8,267 bases of DNA from Synergistaceae bacterium (lineage in GTDB: Bacteria; Synergistota; Synergistia; Synergistales; Aminobacteriaceae), in assembly GCA_017447325.1 (NCBI GenBank), contig JAFSNU010000306.1, positions 1 to 8,267 on the forward strand, given 5' to 3'. Of this stretch, positions 1-6,068 are shown piece by piece. A program made the position numbers and the translations under genes. Below the pieces are notes generated by a model. That model did no database searches. It saw only the letters and a list, made by a program, of their open reading frames with translations, and was not told the DNA's origin. Numbering within the stretch: position 1 is the first letter of the stretch; each line of letters opens with the position of its first letter.

Positions 1-338
1 ATGATCCGCAAAGTTTAATCGAGCGGGAAGCAGTGCTGCGCGATATTATTAATCGCTGCGCCGGAACTGAAGAGGCCGAGAACGCTTACTGGTCGCTTGC
101 TGATTTGTATCTTGACGCGTTTAATGAGCCTAATGAAGAAAAGGCGTGCGAGATTTTAGAGAAATATTTGTCGCGCTATGCTGACTCAAGATGGGCGGTT
201 CAGGTTAAGTGCCGGCTGCTTGCTTTATATTCAGGCAATGCAGACAAGACCGAAAGAGCTTTAGAGTTAAAACGCGATCTTGAGCGCGGCGGTGAAATTC
301 CAAATTTATTAAAGGCAAATTTAAGGGCGGCAAAGTAA
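1..338 (+). CDS. TPR-like helical repeat protein, C-terminal fragment
   Basis: The reading frame is open from base 3 to a TAA at 336-338, with no in-frame stop before it, so this is the 3' part of a gene whose start lies outside the window. About 111 residues are visible. They look all-helical, with spaced Ala/Leu/Tyr positions (AYWSLADLYLDAF, then ACEILEKYLSRYADS, then AVQVKCRLLALY). This resembles two to three degenerate tetratricopeptide-type hairpins as found in BamD/YbgF-like proteins. The end is basic (NLLKANLRAAK). A GTG at 33 could serve as a start, but no good ribosome site precedes it and the frame continues upstream, so I treat the gene as truncated by the window. The next gene begins 48 nt downstream with no terminator between, which suggests co-transcription. 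The specific function is unknown. Confidence 0.6.
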   Translation, partial: DPQSLIEREAVLRDIINRCAGTEEAENAYWSLADLYLDAFNEPNEEKACEILEKYLSRYADSRWAVQVKCRLLALYSGNADKTERALELKRDLERGGEIPNLLKANLRAAK

Positions 339-386
339 TTTTTGAAGCTGTATATATAAATAGATAAAGTTTTAAGGACTGATGAT

Positions 387-1157
387 TTGAATATGAATAT
401 TAGCGTTGATGTTGTGTTGTCGCAGAGCGAGCCTTTGACTTGTGAGGCTGATATATGGCTTGTGATAGATATTTTGCGCGCAACAAGCGTTATATCGCGT
501 TGGTTTGAACTTGGCGGCAAAATAATTTACCCGGTAATAGAGCCGGAGGACGCGTTAAAGTTAGCTGAAAAATTAAAAGCTCAGGGCGAGACGCCGTTAT
601 TAATGGGCGAACGCCATGCTGTTTTAATTGACGGTTTTAATCTTGGCAACTCGCCGCTTGATTTAAAGCCTGAAATTATAAATAAATATTCTTGCGCCGT
701 AATGTCAACAACTAACGGCACGGCTGCGCTTAATACCGCGTTTAAAAACAATAAGCCTGTAATATCAGTTTGCGCTCGCAACGCAAAAGCGGCTGTTAAA
801 TACGCGTTAAATTATTTAAATAAAAATAATGAATTTAAAATCGGTATTTTATGCTCAGGCCGTCATAAACGCACGGCTTGGGACGATACTTTATGCGCCG
901 GATTATTGATAGAGATATTAAAAGATATTTGCGGTAATAATTTAGTAATCGCGGACTGCGCGAGGCTCTCGCTGGAGTTATGGCAAAATCACAAGCATGA
1001 ATTTTATAATTCTATAATGACGGCGGAGCACGCAAAATTTCTTGATAATTTAGGCTTTGGCCGCGATATAAAATTTGCATGTGAGATAGACGCCGCGCAA
1101 GTTGCGCCGGTATTATATTATAATGAGAACTTAGACAGTATTTATTTAAAAAATTAA
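387..1157 (+). CDS. comB: ComB-family 2-phosphosulfolactate phosphatase
   Basis: This is a 256-residue protein of normal family length. ComB is a Mg2+-dependent cytosolic phosphatase (EC 3.1.3.71) that converts 2-phospho-3-sulfolactate to 3-sulfolactate, known from coenzyme M synthesis in methanogens and also found in many bacteria that do not make coenzyme M. Family blocks visible in order are VIDILRATS (26-34), the LLMGER block (71-76), GFNLGNSPLDL (83-93), STTNGTAAL (107-115), CSGR (156-159) with DDTLCAG (166-172), and a C-terminal LGFGRDIKFAC then VAPVLYY. The start is TTG at 387: AAGGA at 374-378 sits 8 nt upstream, while the ATG at 393 would have 14 nt. It lies 25 nt before larC in the same apparent operon. 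No other coenzyme M gene (comA, comC) is visible. Family assignment is firm. The physiological substrate in this host is inferred. Confidence 0.88.
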   Translation: MNMNISVDVVLSQSEPLTCEADIWLVIDILRATSVISRWFELGGKIIYPVIEPEDALKLAEKLKAQGETPLLMGERHAVLIDGFNLGNSPLDLKPEIINKYSCAVMSTTNGTAALNTAFKNNKPVISVCARNAKAAVKYALNYLNKNNEFKIGILCSGRHKRTAWDDTLCAGLLIEILKDICGNNLVIADCARLSLELWQNHKHEFYNSIMTAEHAKFLDNLGFGRDIKFACEIDAAQVAPVLYYNENLDSIYLKN

Positions 1158-1167
1158 ATTTTGGAGC

Positions 1168-1185
1168 TTGGAGGAAAAATTTTTG
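1168..1185 (+). promoter_or_regulatory. Shine-Dalgarno and TTG start that fix the larC start
   Basis: GGAGG at 1170-1174 lies 8 nt before a TTG at 1183-1185. An in-frame TTG at 1168 would give a protein five residues longer, but it overlaps the ribosome site itself and has no Shine-Dalgarno of its own. Translation from 1183 gives MKTIYLDCFAGIAGDM, which is how LarC proteins usually begin. Confidence 0.85.
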
Positions 1186-2574
1186 AAGACTATATATTTA
1201 GACTGCTTCGCGGGCATTGCGGGCGACATGTTTATAGGAGCGTTATTAAATTTAGTTCCGTCTGATAAGATTTTGCGCGACGGGCTTAAAAAGTTAAAGG
1301 CTCTTGCGCCGGAAGAATATGAATTAGTTATAGAGCGCGACGTAAAAAATTCTATTGCTGGGATAAATTTTGACGTTATAACTCACGAACATTCACATCA
1401 TCACGATCATGAAGAGAATGAACATGAACACGAGCATTCACATTATCACATTCACGATCATGAACACGCAGAGCATGAGCATCATCATCACGAGGGCTGC
1501 CCGCACGCTCACGAACACGAGCATTCGCATAATCATATTCATGAACTTAATGAACATGATCATGAACACGAACACGGCGAGCATTCTCATTCGCACGTAC
1601 ACAGGCATTTAGCAGATATAGAGAAGATGATATTTGAGAGCGAGCTTTCGGACAGAGTGAAGCGCGAGGCAATACGCGCGTTCTCGTTATTAGCTGAAGC
1701 CGAGGCTCACGTTCACGGCACAACACCCGACAAAATTCATTTCCACGAGGTCGGAGCGGTTGACTCGATTATAGACATAGTCGGAGTGTTTATATTAATG
1801 GAAGCGTTGGACTGGCCAAGAGTTTTAAGCTCGCCGGTTAATGTCGGTTCTGGGACTGTGACCTGCGCTCATGGCGTGCTGCCCGTGCCAGCTCCTGCGA
1901 CTGAATTTTTATTACACGGTCTGCCTGTGTTCTCGAAAGGCGAGCCGATGGAACGCACTACTCCGACCGGAGCGTTATTATTAAGAATTTTAGCCGACGG
2001 CTTTACTCAAGATGTCCCGCCCGGAAAAATTTGCGCGTCAGGCTTCGGCCTCGGCAATAGAACTTCGCAAGACATGCCTAATGTGTTAAGAGTGTTGCTG
2101 ATGGACACGGGCAATGAAATTATAAACGAGTATGACGGCTTAGTTCATGAAAAACTTATTAAGCTTGAGTGCAATATCGACGACATGAATGCGCAGGACT
2201 TCGAGCCGGTGACTGAAAAATTATTTAAAGCCGGTGCGCTTGACGTTTGGACCGAAAGCATTTACATGAAGAAAGGCCGTCCGGCTGTTAAATTTTGCTG
2301 TCTCGCTAAGCCTGATAATGTCAAAGAGTTTGCAATTATAATTTTGAAAAATACAAGTTCGCAGGGCGTGAGGTTAATTGACGTTAACAGAGTGAGGCTT
2401 AACTGGCGCATTGAGAAATTTAAAAGCTCTTTGGGCGAGATTAATATTAAATTCACGTTTATTAATGATGAAGTTATCCGCAAAGTGCCGGAGTACGAGG
2501 ATTTAAAGCGGCTTGCGGGCTTAAATAATTTGAGCATGTTTGAAGTTAGAAATTTAATAAATAAAGAAATATAA
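1183..2574 (+). CDS. larC: LarC, nickel-pincer cofactor nickel chelatase
   Basis: 463 residues from the TTG at 1183. LarC inserts nickel into pyridinium-3,5-bisthiocarboxylic acid mononucleotide in a CTP-dependent reaction (EC 4.99.1.12), finishing the NPN cofactor used by LarA-type lactate racemase and related 2-hydroxyacid racemases/epimerases. Family blocks seen are LDCFAGIAGDM (6-16), HFHEVGAVDS (186-195), LPVPAPAT (233-240), TTPTGA (259-264), ECNIDDM (329-335), MKKGRP (362-367) and PEYED (436-440). Residues 68-142 form a histidine-rich insert with 35 His in 75 residues, probably a nickel reservoir or capture segment. The gene is one uninterrupted frame, unlike Lactobacillus plantarum larC, which is read through a programmed frameshift. 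No larA, larB or larE is in the window. The gene sits between comB (25 nt gap) and the DUF4230 gene (16 nt gap). The assignment is firm; the client enzyme is unknown. Confidence 0.93.
   Translation: MKTIYLDCFAGIAGDMFIGALLNLVPSDKILRDGLKKLKALAPEEYELVIERDVKNSIAGINFDVITHEHSHHHDHEENEHEHEHSHYHIHDHEHAEHEHHHHEGCPHAHEHEHSHNHIHELNEHDHEHEHGEHSHSHVHRHLADIEKMIFESELSDRVKREAIRAFSLLAEAEAHVHGTTPDKIHFHEVGAVDSIIDIVGVFILMEALDWPRVLSSPVNVGSGTVTCAHGVLPVPAPATEFLLHGLPVFSKGEPMERTTPTGALLLRILADGFTQDVPPGKICASGFGLGNRTSQDMPNVLRVLLMDTGNEIINEYDGLVHEKLIKLECNIDDMNAQDFEPVTEKLFKAGALDVWTESIYMKKGRPAVKFCCLAKPDNVKEFAIIILKNTSSQGVRLIDVNRVRLNWRIEKFKSSLGEINIKFTFINDEVIRKVPEYEDLKRLAGLNNLSMFEVRNLINKEI
1384..1608 (+). repeat. Histidine-rich coding tract with internal duplication
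   Basis: This part of larC encodes alternating His-Glu, His-Ser and His-Asp residues, 35 His in 75 codons, with one Cys-Pro-His. It contains a recognisable duplication: bases 1426-1455 and 1513-1542 match at 26 of 30 positions, are offset by 87 nt (29 codons, in frame), and encode EHEHSHYHIH and EHEHSHNHIH. Most differences are silent third-base changes, so the copies have aged while keeping the histidines. Confidence 0.85.
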
Positions 2575-2590
2575 GACAGGAGGTCTTGTT

Positions 2591-3289
2591 ATGTTTTTAA
2601 GTATTGCTGTAATTTTAGCGTTGGCTTTGTCGATAGGAATTAACGTGTGGCTGTTTATGCGCGGCAAAAAGCCGGCCGTCAAGCAGTCCATAATCTCGAT
2701 AATTCAGACGAAGATTAAGGACGTAAACGAGATGGTCACGCTGCGCTCGTACTTTCAGGGCATCGCGTCGGACACTGAGACCGGCAAGAGCGTCATGGGA
2801 ATTCGCGTTCCGGCGACCGGACGCAAATTTTTGGCCGTGTATTCGGGCGAGATAGTCTGCGGCTGCGACTTGGCCAATATAGATATTTCAGAACGTTTTG
2901 ATTTGAATAAAGTAATAGTTAAAATCCCGCATAGCGTTATCATGAATATAAACGTCGATCCGAACGATATAAAAGTTTATCATCAGGCCAAGGGCTTATT
3001 TGCACCGGCCTATCAGCTCGACGATCAGAATTTAGTAATAGCCGCGAGCATTGAAGAGATGAGAGAAAAAGCGGTCGGCGAATGGGATTTGTTGACGCGC
3101 TCGGATGAAAATGCAAAGCGCAATTTAGAGGCGTTTATAAAGTCTTTAGGCATGGACGCTGAAGTCGAGTTTATTGAAGAAGCGGAAGCTGAAAAGGCCG
3201 AAGAGCAGGAAGTTAAAGAAGTTAAAGAACTTGAAGAAGTTAAAGAAATAAAATTAAATTTAAAATTAAATCAGGAGGAAGTTTTATAA
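2591..3289 (+). CDS. Membrane-anchored DUF4230 family protein
   Basis: 232 residues. The ATG at 2591 has an AGGAGG (2578-2583) 7 nt upstream. Residues 3-23 form one hydrophobic segment (ends in NVWLFMRGKK), a signal anchor with the remainder probably outside the cytoplasm. Residues about 31-195 resemble DUF4230: an early 'NEMVTLRSYFQG' strand, then KFLAVYSGEIVCGCDL (79-94), KVIVKIPHSVIM (107-118), an IKVYHQAKGLFAP region, and a final helix with ENAKRNLEAFIKSLG (173-187). The function of this family is not established. The tail (196-232) is highly charged and repetitive (VKEVKELEEVKEI, then KLNLKLN), and its last codons carry the ahcY ribosome site. The stop lies 3 nt from ahcY, so translation of the two is probably coupled. 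The region of about 2650-2870 is visibly more GC-rich in third positions than its surroundings. The domain assignment is likely but rests on pattern recognition only. Confidence 0.7.
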   Translation: MFLSIAVILALALSIGINVWLFMRGKKPAVKQSIISIIQTKIKDVNEMVTLRSYFQGIASDTETGKSVMGIRVPATGRKFLAVYSGEIVCGCDLANIDISERFDLNKVIVKIPHSVIMNINVDPNDIKVYHQAKGLFAPAYQLDDQNLVIAASIEEMREKAVGEWDLLTRSDENAKRNLEAFIKSLGMDAEVEFIEEAEAEKAEEQEVKEVKELEEVKEIKLNLKLNQEEVL

Positions 3290-3292
3290 ATT

Positions 3293-4549
3293 ATGAGTTT
3301 AGATTTTAAAGTCGCTGATTTGAGCCTTGCGGAGCACGGCCAGAATAAAATCGACTGGGCTTGGCAGTACATGCCGTCTCTGCAGTTTTTATATAATAAA
3401 TATAAAGATTCGAAGCCGTTTAAGGGCGCAGTTATTGCCGCGTGTCTGCATTTGGAAGCTAAGACTGCGAATTTATTAATCACGCTTAAAAATTTAGGCG
3501 CGGAAGTCTCGGCGTGCGGGAGCAACCCGTTGTCAACTCAAGACGATATTTGCGCGGCTCTTGCTAAAAACGGCGTGCATGTGTTCAGCCACAGAGGCAT
3601 GAACACGCAAGAGTATTTTGATTATGCAAAGACTGTATTAAGCTCAAAGCCGAATGTTATAGTTGACGACGGAGCTGATTTAATCGCGACAGTGCATAAA
3701 GACATGCCGGAATTAATAGCTAATATTTTAGGCGGTTCTGAAGAGACGACGTCGGGCGTTAAGCGTTTAAAGGCAATGAGCAATGACGGCGTGTTAAAGT
3801 TCCCGATGATTGCCGTTAATGACGCGTTGAGCAAATATTTATTTGATAATCGTTACGGCACAGGTCAGTCGGTGTTGGACGGCTTTATTCGCACGACTAA
3901 TATGGTAGTCGCGGGCAAGACTGTTGTCGTAGTCGGCTACGGCTGGTGCGGGCGCGGCGTCGCTATGAGAGCTGCGGGAATGGGAGCGCATGTCGTAGTG
4001 ACTGAAGTTGATCCGCATAAGGCCTGCGAGGCATTAATGGACGGCTTTAGAGTAATGAGCATGGACGAGGCCGCTGAAATCGGCGATATATTCTTGACTT
4101 TAACCGGCAATATTCATGTCATACGCAAAGAGCATTTTGAGAAGATGAAGAACGGCGTTGTGCTTGGCAACGCGGGACACTTTGACGTTGAGATCAGCAA
4201 GCCGGATTTAAATTCTTTAGCCGTAAAAGTCGTGAAGCTTAGAGATAATATCGACACGTATATAATGTCTGACGGACGGCGCATTAATTTATTAGGCGAG
4301 GGCAGATTGACAAATCTTGCGTGCGCGGACGGCCATCCGATTGAGATTATGGATTTAAGTTTCTCACTGCAGCTTGAGGCGGCTTTATATATTTATCAGG
4401 GCAAGATGAAGGACAAGGCCGCTGGAATTTACGCTGTGCCGATGGAGATTGACAGAGCTGTAATGAATTCTAAACTTGCGGCTTTAGGCGTTAATATAGA
4501 TTCAATGACGCCTGAACAGATAGAATATATGAAGAGTTGGGAGGAATAA
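3293..4549 (+). CDS. ahcY: Adenosylhomocysteinase, short Thermotoga/archaeal type
   Basis: 418 residues. This NAD+-dependent cytosolic enzyme (EC 3.13.2.1, formerly 3.3.1.1) splits S-adenosylhomocysteine, the product of SAM methyltransferases, into homocysteine and adenosine. Visible elements are the LHLEAKTA substrate block (52-59), STQDD (81-85), DDGADL (125-130), SEETTSG (149-155), the NDALSKYLFDN block with Lys181 and Asp185 that match the catalytic Lys/Asp pair, the Rossmann GYGWCG (215-220) followed by an acidic VTEVD, GNAGHFDVEI (292-301), and GEGRLTNLACADGHP. The protein ends soon after TPEQIEYMKSW, without the C-terminal KPDHYRY extension of long forms. The HLEAKTA block and short end are typical of Thermotoga and archaeal enzymes, one of which (Methanocaldococcus jannaschii) prefers S-inosylhomocysteine. 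The ATG is the first start after the preceding stop; AGGAGG at 3273-3278 is 14 nt away, a long spacing. mtaD follows after 3 nt. Confidence 0.95.
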   Translation: MSLDFKVADLSLAEHGQNKIDWAWQYMPSLQFLYNKYKDSKPFKGAVIAACLHLEAKTANLLITLKNLGAEVSACGSNPLSTQDDICAALAKNGVHVFSHRGMNTQEYFDYAKTVLSSKPNVIVDDGADLIATVHKDMPELIANILGGSEETTSGVKRLKAMSNDGVLKFPMIAVNDALSKYLFDNRYGTGQSVLDGFIRTTNMVVAGKTVVVVGYGWCGRGVAMRAAGMGAHVVVTEVDPHKACEALMDGFRVMSMDEAAEIGDIFLTLTGNIHVIRKEHFEKMKNGVVLGNAGHFDVEISKPDLNSLAVKVVKLRDNIDTYIMSDGRRINLLGEGRLTNLACADGHPIEIMDLSFSLQLEAALYIYQGKMKDKAAGIYAVPMEIDRAVMNSKLAALGVNIDSMTPEQIEYMKSWEE

Positions 4550-4552
4550 TTT

Positions 4553-5851
4553 ATGGCGACGTTATTTAAAGACGTATATATACTTGACGGCTCACGGGAA
4601 AAAGCGGCGTTAGGTCATGTTTTAGTCTCGAAAGGGCGCATTGTGTCGGTGCTGGACGCAAGCTTGGAGCCGCCAAGCGCAGATAAAATAATTTCAGGCC
4701 ATAAGCGCATGGCGGTGTTGCCGGGCTTCGTGAATGCTCACACTCACGCGGCAATGACTTTAGTCCGCGGCTTGGGCGAAGAGTCGCCGCTTATGGAATG
4801 GCTTACGAAAAAAGTCTGGCCGGTAGAGGCTAAGTTAACAGCCGAGCATATTTACTGGGGAACTTACTCGGCTATATTAGAGATGCTTGCGACCGGAACG
4901 ACTTGCTTTGCCGACATGTATTTTGAAATGGACCGCGTCGCTGAGGCGGCCTTGCAGTCGGGAATACGCGCGGCGTTGTGCCGGGGCGTAATGGCCGATG
5001 CAAATGATAAAGATAAAATTAATAGAAGCTTAAACGATAATTTAGAGCTTGCGGCGAAGTGGCACGGACGCGAGGGATTAATCACCGTGCAAATCGGCCC
5101 GCACGCGCCTTACACAGTGCCGTTTGACGACATGAAAAAAATCGCAAGCGCGGCGAAAGAACACGGCCTCGGCGTTCATCTTCATTATTTAGAGACTGAA
5201 TTTGAATTAAATTATATTAAGAATGAATTAAAGACAAGCCCTGAAAATTATTTAATAGACACTGGCTTAATGGACGCGCCGCATTTAGTTCTTGCTCATG
5301 CAGTATATTTTGAGCCGGAGCTTGCGGATAAATTAAAGCTTGCTAATTTGACTTTAGTTCATAATCCGTGCAGCAATTTAAAATTAGGCTCGGGCGTTAT
5401 GAAATTAAAAGAATGGCTTGCTAAAGACGCGGCGGTTGCGTTAGGAACTGACGGAGCGTCGAGCAATAATAGATTAGACATGTGGGAAGAGATGCGCACG
5501 GCTGCTTTATTGCACAAGGGCGTTAATAAAGACCCTGTTTGCGTGTCGGCTCTTGATGTTTTAAGAATGGCGACGTATGACGGTGCAAGAGCGTTCGGCT
5601 TTGCTCAGAAGGGATTAGTGCGCGAGGGCTGGATGGCTGATTTAGTTTTGGTTGATTTAGACAAGCCGCATTATATCGGCGCGAACTGCGATAATTTAGC
5701 GGCCTATATAGTCTATGCGGGCAGTTCGGCTGACGTGGCCGGAACGATGGTCAACGGCAAATGGCTTTACCGCAACGGCGATTTCCCGACGTTGGACAAA
5801 GTTGAAATTTTGCAGAGAGCACGCGCAGCGCGGGAAGAGATCACGCGTTAA
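4553..5851 (+). CDS. mtaD: S-adenosylhomocysteine/5'-methylthioadenosine deaminase
   Basis: 432 residues, amidohydrolase superfamily. This family (EC 3.5.4.28/3.5.4.31) uses a single divalent metal to deaminate the adenine of S-adenosylhomocysteine, methylthioadenosine and often adenosine or 5'-deoxyadenosine. The N-terminal beta domain leads into PGFVNAHTHAAM with metal ligands His63 and His65. Next come GPHAPYT (182-188), HLHYLETEFE with ligand His211 and catalytic Glu214, VLAHAV with His249, and GTDGASSNN with Asp300. The 211/214, 249 and 300 spacing matches the Thermotoga maritima TM0936 deaminase, in which His200/Glu203, His228 and Asp279 play these roles. A C-terminal MADLVLVDLD returns to the beta domain. 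The ATG has GGGAGGA (4539-4545) 7 nt upstream, overlapping the end of ahcY; the intergenic gap is 3 nt. The metabolic link to ahcY supports S-adenosylhomocysteine as a real substrate. Exact specificity cannot be read from sequence. Confidence 0.9.
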   Translation: MATLFKDVYILDGSREKAALGHVLVSKGRIVSVLDASLEPPSADKIISGHKRMAVLPGFVNAHTHAAMTLVRGLGEESPLMEWLTKKVWPVEAKLTAEHIYWGTYSAILEMLATGTTCFADMYFEMDRVAEAALQSGIRAALCRGVMADANDKDKINRSLNDNLELAAKWHGREGLITVQIGPHAPYTVPFDDMKKIASAAKEHGLGVHLHYLETEFELNYIKNELKTSPENYLIDTGLMDAPHLVLAHAVYFEPELADKLKLANLTLVHNPCSNLKLGSGVMKLKEWLAKDAAVALGTDGASSNNRLDMWEEMRTAALLHKGVNKDPVCVSALDVLRMATYDGARAFGFAQKGLVREGWMADLVLVDLDKPHYIGANCDNLAAYIVYAGSSADVAGTMVNGKWLYRNGDFPTLDKVEILQRARAAREEITR

Positions 5852-5890
5852 ATTTAAATTTTAAAATTAAATTAATTAAATAAAATTTAT
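5848..5890. other. 43-nt stretch made only of A and T
   Basis: From the stop codon of mtaD to the first base before the terminator stem there is no G or C. It contains the palindrome TTAATTAA and several TTTAAA/TTTTAAAA blocks. It may simply be the A-rich side of the terminator plus neutral spacer. A role as a nucleoid-protein site is possible but not shown. Confidence 0.6.
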
Positions 5891-5891
5891 G

Positions 5892-5938
5892 GCCGCTTGA
5901 TTATAAAATTATAAAAATAATCAGGCGGCTTTTGTTTT
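5892..5938 (+). terminator. Rho-independent terminator after mtaD
   Basis: A 13-bp stem (GCCGCTTGATTAT, 5892-5904, with ATAATCAGGCGGC, 5917-5929) contains one G-U pair and closes a 12-nt A/T loop. It is followed by TTTTGTTTT (5930-5938). It ends the comB-larC-ahcY-mtaD transcription unit and separates it from the rpsF promoter 20 nt further on. Confidence 0.93.
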
Positions 5939-5957
5939 AAATATTAAAATTAAAATA

Positions 5958-5986
5958 TTGCGTCAAAAAAATTTTCGTGATATATT
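5958..5986 (+). promoter_or_regulatory. Extended -10 promoter for the rpsF operon
   Basis: TTGCGT (5958-5963) is a moderate -35 match. It lies exactly 17 nt from TATATT (5981-5986), a 5 of 6 match to the -10 consensus. A TG at 5978-5979 makes it an extended -10. Transcription would start near 5993, giving a leader of about 76 nt. It sits directly after a terminator and before a ribosomal protein operon, where a promoter is required. Confidence 0.72.
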
Positions 5987-5998
5987 GTTCAAGTTTTG

Positions 5999-6054
5999 CC
6001 CTGCTTCTTTAATAAATTAATAAATTTTAAATAAAGAAGCCATAGACCATAGGG
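5999..6054 (+). promoter_or_regulatory. Structured rpsF leader, candidate S6:S18 autoregulatory site
   Basis: GCTTCTTTA (6003-6011) pairs perfectly with TAAAGAAGC (6032-6040) around a 20-nt A/T loop. Immediately outside, CCCT (5999-6002) can pair with AGGG (6051-6054), leaving a one-sided bulge at 6041-6050. That bulge falls within a tandem near-repeat, CCATAGA then CCATAGG (6040-6053). The outer pairing touches the ribosome site. Many bacteria have an rpsF leader motif bound by the S6:S18 complex, built as a stem with a one-sided bulge, usually containing CCG. I see ACC but no exact CCG here, so the homology is tentative although the hairpin itself is clear. Confidence 0.5.
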
Positions 6055-6068
6055 AGGAGGTGAGTGAC

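Noticed and set aside
340..386. TATATA-like -10 sequence near 353-359 as a promoter for comB
   Set aside because: No -35 at suitable spacing and no terminator upstream, so co-transcription with the preceding gene is the simpler reading. AT-rich gaps here often look like -10 boxes.
200..520. Open frame of 106 codons on the minus strand
   Set aside because: It lies opposite the end of the first gene and the start of comB, both with clear protein-like features, and has no family motif of its own.
1168..1182. Upstream TTG as the start of larC
   Set aside because: It overlaps the ribosome site and adds MEEKF before the conserved LarC N-terminus.
1384..1608. Repeat array that might be CRISPR-like or a mobile repeat
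   Set aside because: Periodicity is codon-level (His-Glu/His-Ser), in frame within larC, with no conserved repeat/spacer structure.
1409..1612. Alternative + frame giving a 67-residue Met/Asn/Ile/Thr-rich protein
   Set aside because: It is the out-of-frame reading of the histidine-rich repeat in larC. Low-complexity CAT/GAA triplets avoid stops in this frame by chance.
1183..2574. A programmed frameshift as in Lactobacillus plantarum larC
   Set aside because: Here the whole protein, from N-terminal block to C-terminal PEYED, is in one uninterrupted frame, so no frameshift is needed.
6060..6068. GTG at 6060 as the start of rpsF
   Set aside because: It is part of the GGAGGTGA ribosome site. 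GTG 6069 has correct spacing and gives the normal S6 N-terminus.
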